Below are positions 41,056 to 45,990 of a DNA stretch of 45,990 nt, piece by piece. Below the pieces are notes generated by a model, which was given only the letters and a program-made list of their open reading frames with translations, made no database searches and was not told where the DNA came from. The position numbers and the translations under genes are program-made. Every line of letters starts with the position of its first letter. Within the stretch, counting starts at the first letter, position 1. Origin of the DNA: Corallococcus terminator (lineage in GTDB: Bacteria > Myxococcota > Myxococcia > Myxococcales > Myxococcaceae); the NCBI RefSeq assembly GCF_003611635.1, contig NZ_RAVZ01000027.1, forward strand, positions 1 to 45,990, given 5' to 3'.

Positions 41056-42120
41056 TCAGCTGAACACCGTGTTCAGGTTCAGCGGGCCAGCGGGGACGCC
41101 CACATCACGGCCGGCCGGGTCATCCGACGGCGTCTGCCAGGCATTGGCCTCCGTCACGGTGTGGCCATTGGCCTCGTTCGAGATGGACATCTTGCCATTG
41201 TGGCCCGCGGGGCTGATCTGGCTCGTGTCGTAGCCGCTCCAGCCCGTGCCGGCGTTCGCGAACGTCGCCTCACCCCAGGTCTGACCGGAGTTCGCGTTCG
41301 GCTTCGCCGAGCCATCCTTCGAGACACACCACGCCACGCTGCTGTTGGTGTCGAACGCCACGACCTTCGACTCGCCGGGCTGCAACGTGAACGTCTTCGG
41401 GGTGCTCTTGTCGAAGTGCTGCCCGTCGTTCGGGCCGCCCTTCTCCCCCGTCTTGTTCCAGAGCGTCACGGTCTGCGGCTGGTTCGTCTTGTTGGCGAAC
41501 GTGTTCGTGTACTTGTAGTCGCCCTTCTTGCTCGGGTCGATGACCAGCATGTTGCTGTTGTACGGCGAGCCGACGTTGTTGCGCGCCAGCCACGGCTCAC
41601 TCGCGCTCACCTGTTCGGTGGACCCGGCGGACGGCGCGCCGAAACCAGGACCCGCGTCACTGGTGCGGTTGGAGTGCATCGCGTCCACCGCGCCGCTGGC
41701 CTTGCTCGCCACGGGCGCCGCGCCCTGGGTCGGGGCCGCGTCGGAGACCGCGGGAGCACCTTGGATGGCGGGGGCCATCCCCTCTTCCGCATCACCCAGG
41801 CTGGGCGCCAGTTCCTGTGCCCCGAGGCCCAGGTCGCCACCGCCCTGCCCTCCCGCCCCTTGCGCCTCCAGCGCCTTCGCCAACTGCACGAGCCCGCCAA
41901 GCAACTGCGAAAGCGGCCCCTGCGCCTTCTCCAGGCCTCCCAACGCGCTCGGGCCCTGTTCGAAGGAGTCCGTCATCAGCTTGCGCAACAGGTCGTTCCC
42001 GGGCTGCGTCGCCTGGGTGCTCTTCACGCTCTCCGCCGGTGAGGTGACCGGCGTGAAGTTGTTGGAGCGGCTCGTGGAGGGAGCGGAGAGCGACGAGCGG
42101 TTGAGGAGCGAGATGGACAT
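41056..42120 (-). CDS. Harpin-like secreted protein with C-terminal beta domain, unknown function
   Basis: The 354-residue protein lacks a classical signal peptide. The first 45 residues are Ser, Thr and Asn-rich. A helical stretch LGGLEKAQGPLSQLLGGLVQLAKALEAQ and a Gly-rich GAGGQGGGDLGLG follow, then an Ala/Pro linker. This composition is like that of harpins (glycine-rich, heat-stable type III-secreted proteins). The last 160 residues form a beta-rich domain with aromatic strands (GDYKYTNTFANKTNQPQTVT, FTLQPGESKVVAFDT, TGWSGYDTSQISPAGHNGK) and one Cys. No secretion apparatus is encoded nearby, so the harpin comparison rests on composition only. A sigma54-type promoter and paired palindromes upstream match those of the gene at 25098. 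Confidence 0.75.
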   Translation of the reverse strand: MSISLLNRSSLSAPSTSRSNNFTPVTSPAESVKSTQATQPGNDLLRKLMTDSFEQGPSALGGLEKAQGPLSQLLGGLVQLAKALEAQGAGGQGGGDLGLGAQELAPSLGDAEEGMAPAIQGAPAVSDAAPTQGAAPVASKASGAVDAMHSNRTSDAGPGFGAPSAGSTEQVSASEPWLARNNVGSPYNSNMLVIDPSKKGDYKYTNTFANKTNQPQTVTLWNKTGEKGGPNDGQHFDKSTPKTFTLQPGESKVVAFDTNSSVAWCVSKDGSAKPNANSGQTWGEATFANAGTGWSGYDTSQISPAGHNGKMSISNEANGHTVTEANAWQTPSDDPAGRDVGVPAGPLNLNTVFS

Positions 42121-42192
42121 TTCAGACCCAGGGGAAGGGCGAGCCCTGAAAGCAGCACCAGGACCGCCGTTGCGCGGCTTGCCTGGACCTAG

Positions 42193-42209
42193 AGCACGGC
42201 ACATGCCAA
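42193..42209 (-). promoter_or_regulatory. Putative sigma54 (-24/-12) promoter
   Basis: On the minus strand the sequence is TTGGCATGTGCCGTGCT: GG and GC are separated by exactly 10 bp and 10 of 13 fixed sigma54 positions match after the leading pyrimidine. Transcription would begin near 42182, about 62 nt before ATG 42120. The core TGGCATGT-N4-TGCW is shared with 25025-25040. Confidence 0.6.
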
Positions 42210-42295
42210 CGCCCTGCCCCCTCCCCTCGCCGGTCCTCCACGCGGAAGATCAGGCACTTGGGACGAGCGCTCCCGCCCCCGGTGGCGCTTCGCAC

Positions 42296-42333
42296 GATGA
42301 CGGCGAGCACCACCTGATGACAGCGGTCACCAG
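42296..42333. promoter_or_regulatory. Tandem palindromic enhancer-like sites upstream of the 42120 gene
   Basis: CTGATGAC-AGCG-GTCACCAG (42314-42333) has the same conserved arms as the site at 24921-24940, and a weaker copy, GATGAC-GGCG-AGCACCAC (42296-42313), lies 20 bp away. The nearest site is 89 bp upstream of the -24 element, compared with 86 bp at the other locus. The rest of the 264-bp gap 42121-42384 holds nothing else recognisable. Confidence 0.6.
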
Positions 42334-42384
42334 TCCCCTCCCGTTGGCGGAGCGCCCGGGAGACACCGTCACAGCGCCCCCGGC

Positions 42385-42879
42385 TCAGGACTCACGGCTC
42401 AGCCGGTCCACCCGGCTCAGCAATGAGGGCATGCGCCAGGCGCCGTGCATCCGCCGGATGTGCTCCGCGGCGGTCGCGGTCTCCATCCCGATGGCGGTGA
42501 TGAGCAGGGGCCGCAGGCTCTGGCCGCGCACGATGGGCAGGGCCGGCCCGGTGGTGACATAGGGCGTCTTGGCCACGCCGATGACGGGCACCGCGCGACA
42601 GAGGGCCTCATACAGGTGGGCGCCCAGGCCCGGCTTGTCCTCCCCGAGCCACACGTAGCCATCCACCACGATGGCCTCCAGCGGCTCCTGCACCCCGGAG
42701 AGCACGCGCAGCAGGTGCGGCAGCTCGCGGCGGTAGAACTGGCCGGGCTCGTAGGGCGCCGCCACCGGGCCATGCTCCACCAGGTGCCCAGCCTCCGTGG
42801 AGTCCGTCCAGGCACGGAAGAGGACACACGCGGCCACGGTGAGGTCCGGTCGGTAGTCCACATCCACGCAGGCGAGCAT
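42385..42879 (-). CDS. nfi: Endonuclease V family protein
   Basis: The 164-residue protein contains the conserved core of endonuclease V: metal-binding Asp in ACVDVDYRPDLTVAACVLF (about residue 6), VEHGPVAAPYEPGQFYRRELPHLL with the conserved Glu, and IVVDGYVWLGEDKPGLGAHLYEAL with the second Asp, followed by VPVIGVAKTPY. The enzyme cuts DNA or RNA next to deoxyinosine. It is shorter than the E. coli protein (223 residues): the N-terminal 30 or so residues before the first Asp are absent. ATG 42879 follows a GGAGGAG ribosome site. The gene stands alone between the harpin-like gene and the peptidase gene. Confidence 0.8.
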   Translation of the reverse strand: MLACVDVDYRPDLTVAACVLFRAWTDSTEAGHLVEHGPVAAPYEPGQFYRRELPHLLRVLSGVQEPLEAIVVDGYVWLGEDKPGLGAHLYEALCRAVPVIGVAKTPYVTTGPALPIVRGQSLRPLLITAIGMETATAAEHIRRMHGAWRMPSLLSRVDRLSRES

Positions 42880-42984
42880 CGCTTCTCCTCCGGGCTGGAG
42901 CCCGGGTCCTGGGGACCCAGCGTAGGCCATGCGCACCGCCCCCGCGAGACCGGCCGGCCTCCCAGCCCCAGGCCGGGGCCTGCT

Positions 42985-45060
42985 TCAAGGGGGCGTGGAC
43001 TTCGCCCCGACGGCCGCGGCACCCAGCGGAAAGCCGCGCTCCCGCATCAGCGCCCCAAGGCCCGCGTCCCGGCCCCGGAAGGCGCGATACCCCTCGAACG
43101 GGTCGACGGTGTTGCCCACGGAGAACACGTTCGCGCGCAGCCTCGCCGCCACCTTCGCGTCGTAGGGCCCTCCCGCCTCGGTGAAGGCCTCGAAGGCGTC
43201 CGCGGCCAGCATGTCCGCCCACAGGTAGCGGTAGTAGCCCGCCGAGTAGGCATTGCTCGCGAAGACGTGCCCGAAGTGGGGCATGCGAAAGCGCAGGCCC
43301 ACCGCCTCCGGTGCGCCCAGGCGCTGGAGCGCTTCCCGCTCGAACGCGTCCGGATCCACGGGCTTGTCGCCTTCCAGGTGCAGCTTCATCTCCACCAGGG
43401 CCGAGGTCAGGAAGTCCACCGTGTAGAAGCCCTGGTTGAACGTCGCGGCCCTCTGGAGTTTCGCCACGAGCGCCGCGGGCATCGGCCTGCCCGTCTGGTG
43501 ATGCAGCGCGAAGCGGCCCAGCACCTCGGGCGTCCCCAGCCAATGCTCCATCAGCTTCGAGGGGAACTCGGCGTAATCCGTCACCACCCGCCCCCCGGAG
43601 AGCGACGGGTACGCCACATTCGAACCCAGCACATGCAGCGCGTGACCGAACTCGTGGAAGAGCGTCTGGGCGTCACGCCAGCCGAGCAACGCGGGCACTC
43701 CGGGGGCCGGCTTCACGAAGGGCGTGTTGTTCGTGACGAGGGCCGTCACCTCGCCCCGGAACCGCTCCTGGATGCGGTACGGGTCCGTCTGCCCTCCGTT
43801 GTACTTGCCCGGCCTGGCGTACGGGTCGAAGTACCAGTAGCCCACGTGCCGGCCGCTCGCGCGTTCCTTGACCTCGAAGACCCGCACGTCCGGGTGATAC
43901 ACGGGCACGTCCTTCGCGGGCAGGAAGTCGAAGCCAAACAGCTCGCCCGCCATCCAGAACATGCCCTCGCGCAGCTTTTCGAGCTGCATGTATGGCTTCA
44001 CCTCGCTGTCGTCCACGTCGTACTTCGCCTTGCGCACCTTCTCCGCGTAGTAGCGGTAGTCCCAGGGGGCGATGTCCTCCTTCTGGCCCGCTCGGCGCGC
44101 CAGCTTCCGCATCGCGGCCACCTCCTCGCGCACCCGCGCCACCGCGGGCTTCCACATCTGTTCCATCAACCGCATCGCCCGCTCGGGCGTCTTCACCATC
44201 GTGGGCTCGAGCTTGCGGTGCGCGTGGGTGGGGTAGCCCAGGAGCCGTGCCTCCTCGGCGCGCAATGCGAGGATCTCCGTGATGATCCGGTTGTTGTCGT
44301 GTGCATCGCCGTGGTCGCCCCGGCTGTCGTAGCTGCGCCACACCTTCTCGCGCAGCTCCCTCCGGTCTGAATACGTGAGGAAGTCCGCCACCGCCGAACG
44401 CGTGTTGGCCACGGCGCAGCGCCCCTGCTTCCCCTGGGAGGCCGCCTCGGTGGCCAGCGCCCTTCGCATCGACTCCGGCAGACCTCCCAGGTCCGCTTCG
44501 CAGTCGAGCAGGACGGAGCGCGCCTCGTCGGCGAGCACGTTCTGCGCGAACGTCGTGTAGAGCGTGGCGAGCCGCTGGTTGGTCTCCGCCAGCCGCTTGC
44601 GCCCCGCTTCCTCCAGCAGCGCTCCGGAGCGCACGAAGCCCTGGTAGGTCACCCAGACGAGGCGCCGCTGCTCCGGCGTCCACTTCGACGCCTCTGGCGA
44701 AGCCTGGACGGCCTGGATGCGCTGGAAGAGCACCGGGTTCTGGGGCGCCTCGTCCCAGAACGCCGCCAGCCGTGGCGCCATCTCGCGCTCCACCGCCTGG
44801 AAGTCCGGCGTGTTCATCACCGAGGACCAGGCGTTGTAGACCTCATGGACCTGGGTGAACGCGCGCCCCGCGTCCTCCAGCGCAACCACGGTGTTCTCCA
44901 GGGTCGGCGCCTCCTTCGAAGCGACGATGGCGGCGACCTGCTGCCGGTACCGGGTCATCCCCTCCTCCAGTGCCGGCTGGAACTGTTCGACCTTCACCCG
45001 GTCGAAGGGGGGCACCCCTCCGTGCGGCCCGGACCAGGGCTCGAGCAGCGGATTCGACAT
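42985..45060 (-). CDS. M3-family zinc metallopeptidase (peptidyl-dipeptidase Dcp / oligopeptidase A type)
   Basis: The 691-residue cytoplasmic-type protein begins MSNPLLEPWSGPHGGVPPFDRV, as is usual in the M3A group, and has the zinc motif TLFHEFGHALHVLGS (HExxH, about residue 467) with the third ligand Glu in VTDYAEFPSKLMEHW. Other family segments include GYWYFDPYARPGKYNGG, TPFVKP and HFGHVFASNAYSAGYYRYLWADM. It removes dipeptides or cuts short peptides, supporting amino-acid recycling. It is divergent from an Lrp/AsnC regulator gene, which probably controls it. ATG 45060 fits the family N-terminus but has no clear ribosome site; Met 45099 is an alternative. Confidence 0.93.
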   Translation of the reverse strand: MSNPLLEPWSGPHGGVPPFDRVKVEQFQPALEEGMTRYRQQVAAIVASKEAPTLENTVVALEDAGRAFTQVHEVYNAWSSVMNTPDFQAVEREMAPRLAAFWDEAPQNPVLFQRIQAVQASPEASKWTPEQRRLVWVTYQGFVRSGALLEEAGRKRLAETNQRLATLYTTFAQNVLADEARSVLLDCEADLGGLPESMRRALATEAASQGKQGRCAVANTRSAVADFLTYSDRRELREKVWRSYDSRGDHGDAHDNNRIITEILALRAEEARLLGYPTHAHRKLEPTMVKTPERAMRLMEQMWKPAVARVREEVAAMRKLARRAGQKEDIAPWDYRYYAEKVRKAKYDVDDSEVKPYMQLEKLREGMFWMAGELFGFDFLPAKDVPVYHPDVRVFEVKERASGRHVGYWYFDPYARPGKYNGGQTDPYRIQERFRGEVTALVTNNTPFVKPAPGVPALLGWRDAQTLFHEFGHALHVLGSNVAYPSLSGGRVVTDYAEFPSKLMEHWLGTPEVLGRFALHHQTGRPMPAALVAKLQRAATFNQGFYTVDFLTSALVEMKLHLEGDKPVDPDAFEREALQRLGAPEAVGLRFRMPHFGHVFASNAYSAGYYRYLWADMLAADAFEAFTEAGGPYDAKVAARLRANVFSVGNTVDPFEGYRAFRGRDAGLGALMRERGFPLGAAAVGAKSTPP

Positions 45061-45162
45061 CACGAGCGCGACGACCGTCGGGATTCCGTAGAATGTCATC
45101 CAGACAGAATAGAAGTCGGCTGTTTCCCACTCCATCGAATGAAATTCGCAACGGAGCCCTGG

Positions 45163-45630
45163 ATGCCCTCCCTCGACCGAATCGATCGCGCCATCCTGGG
45201 CGCGCTCCAGAACAATGCGCGGCTGTCCAACAAGGAACTCGCGGCTCGGGTGGGGCTCGCGCCCTCGTCGTGCCTCACGCGCGTGCGGAAGCTGGAGTCG
45301 GAGGGCATCATCAAGGGCTACGGCGCGGACCTGGATGCGCGCGCGCTGGGACTCGGTCTCCAGGCGCTCATCGCGGTGCAGCTCCGGCTCCACGTCGGCG
45401 AGGCCTTCGGCAGCATTGGCGACCACCTGCGCTCACTGCCTGAGACGGTGGCCGTCTACTGCCTGGGGGGCACCACGGACTTCCTCGTGCACGTGGTGTG
45501 TCGGGACACCGAACACCTCCGGATCCTCACGAACCGCTCCTTCACCAACCGTCCCGAGGTCAGCCGCATCGAGACGTCGCTGGTCTTCTCGTTCGCCCGC
45601 TCGGGACTGCCGGTCGACGCGGCGGAATAG
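45163..45630 (+). CDS. Lrp/AsnC-family transcriptional regulator
   Basis: The 155-residue protein has the AsnC-type HTH (LDRIDRAILGALQNNARLSNKELAARVGLAPSSCLTRVRKLESEGIIKGY, residues 4-53) and the RAM effector domain (ALIAVQLRLHVGEAFGSIGDHLRSLPETVAVYCLGGTTDFLVHVVCRD). Such proteins sense amino acids as multimers. It is divergent from the M3 peptidase gene with about 100 bp between starts, so it likely links peptide breakdown to amino-acid supply. ATG 45163 has a CGGAG site 7 nt upstream; Met 45139 is a weaker alternative. Confidence 0.93.
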   Translation: MPSLDRIDRAILGALQNNARLSNKELAARVGLAPSSCLTRVRKLESEGIIKGYGADLDARALGLGLQALIAVQLRLHVGEAFGSIGDHLRSLPETVAVYCLGGTTDFLVHVVCRDTEHLRILTNRSFTNRPEVSRIETSLVFSFARSGLPVDAAE

Positions 45631-45943
45631 GCGCCCACCGCGGGCCCCAGCCGGGTGAAGCCGTCCGTCCTCCTGGAAAAACATACGCGAATGTGGGCCT
45701 CTCCTCCTGAACCCATACACGCCAGGCGGACCGCCTGCACCCGGAGTCATCCCCGGGCTGACTGTCCGCCCGGGCGTGCGACAGGGCCCTCCAGTTTCCG
45801 CTGGACAATTCCTCGCACTTGATACCCAACCCGTGAGGTAGCAAAAAAATCGCATTTTCAAGAGCGCAAACCCGGGGCGGTTCGGCTAGACGGCTGCGCA
45901 ATCCCTGACACGGCTGCGCAACCAGCGCTCTTGAGTGCCCACG
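45631..45943. other. 313-bp gap with a 15-bp palindrome and a hairpin
   Basis: CAGGCGG-A-CCGCCTG (45723-45737) is a perfect operator-like palindrome. CCCGGGC/GCCCGGG (45752-45774, 9-nt loop) could end the Lrp transcript, though no T-run follows. An A-rich patch lies at 45843-45856. No gene is supported in the gap. Confidence 0.45.
45890..45921 (+). repeat. Two 12-bp direct repeats 20 bp apart
   Basis: ACGGCTGCGCAA occurs at 45890-45901 and again at 45910-45921, just upstream of the gene start at the window edge. The spacing is close to two helical turns, so it could be a regulator-binding pair. Confidence 0.5.
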
Positions 45944-45990
45944 ATGCATGCCTCGCCCTCTGCCCCGTCCCCTGAAGTGCCCCTCTCCGC
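45944..45990 (+). CDS. Possible start of a gene cut by the window edge
   Basis: ATG 45944 opens a frame of 15 codons (MHASPSAPSPEVPLS) that runs off the right end. The Pro/Ser/Ala-rich opening is common in myxobacterial cytoplasmic regulators and kinases, but no domain is visible and no ribosome site is clear. The direct repeats and gap upstream are consistent with a promoter. Confidence 0.35.
   Translation, partial: MHASPSAPSPEVPLS

Noticed and set aside
25098-42120. Calling the two sigma54-linked proteins type III effectors
   Set aside because: No secretion apparatus, chaperone or translocator gene is present in the window. The likeness is compositional only.
42445-44370. Open frame of 641 codons on the plus strand
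   Set aside because: Antisense shadow of the M3 peptidase and endonuclease V genes.
1-45990. CRISPR array, rRNA or complete tRNA genes
   Set aside because: No regularly spaced repeats of array type, no rRNA signatures, and only a 3' fragment of a tRNA were found.

Overview
The window reads as an accessory stretch of a GC-rich myxobacterial chromosome (order Myxococcales). This is inferred from very high GC3, Cys-rich lipoproteins with Pro-Asp-Ala-Gly linkers, a DUF4215 cysteine repeat, many stand-alone two-component systems and long modular secreted proteins. No ribosomal or other core marker is present, so genus is not assigned.

Layout. (1) 1-1479: the start of a likely transposase, then a complete IS5/IS1182-type element whose transposase is broken by an 11-bp tandem duplication. 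The element landed on the stop codon of a secreted 5'-nucleotidase (1476-3380). (2) 3511-10395: a small hypothetical, a lipoprotein serine hydrolase, an uncharacterised protein, a divergent TetR/NmrA-type oxidoreductase pair with operator-like palindromes, a methyltransferase, a ricin-type lectin and a hexapeptide acetyltransferase. (3) 10396-17190: a tRNA 3'-end remnant with an intact terminator, a Cys-rich lipoprotein, a chimeric serine hydrolase, a LytS/LytTR pair, an S33 peptidase-like hydrolase and a SnoaL-like protein. (4) 17359-24850: a broken DUF418 gene joined to a foreign-looking cassette, an aromatic FAD hydroxylase, a polysaccharide deacetylase with FG-GAP repeats, and a LysR/aldo-keto reductase pair. 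(5) 24851-34263: a putative sigma54-controlled protein, a large PQQ-type sugar dehydrogenase, a TetR/TetX-like pair with two near-identical operators, an SDR operon with an internally deleted monooxygenase, an AraC regulator and a small hydrolase. (6) 34403-37558: an overlapping response regulator, sensor kinase and MFS/POT transporter operon. (7) 37581-45990: a serine hydrolase, a second LytS/LytTR pair, a harpin-like secreted protein, endonuclease V, an M3 metallopeptidase divergent from an Lrp regulator, and a gene start at the edge.

Two regulatory circuits are the strongest new signals. First, the genes at 25098 (+) and 42120 (-), 17 kb apart, share the same promoter architecture: a -24/-12 element TGGCATGT-N4-TGCW, and 86-89 bp upstream a tandem pair of CTGRTGAC-N4-GTCAYCAG palindromes. 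This suggests a sigma54/enhancer-binding-protein regulon of two unusual secreted-type proteins. Second, copies of a site containing CCGTTCG lie in front of the second LytTR operon and in front of the next gene, a serine hydrolase. Two of them are direct repeats 21 bp apart and resemble known LytTR (AlgR-type) sites.

The region also carries several marks of rearrangement: a gene chimera made from a 78-bp identical signal-peptide/RBS segment, a repeat upstream of two foreign-looking genes, a nonsense-mutated and truncated DUF418 gene, and a tRNA fragment of the kind left at integration sites.
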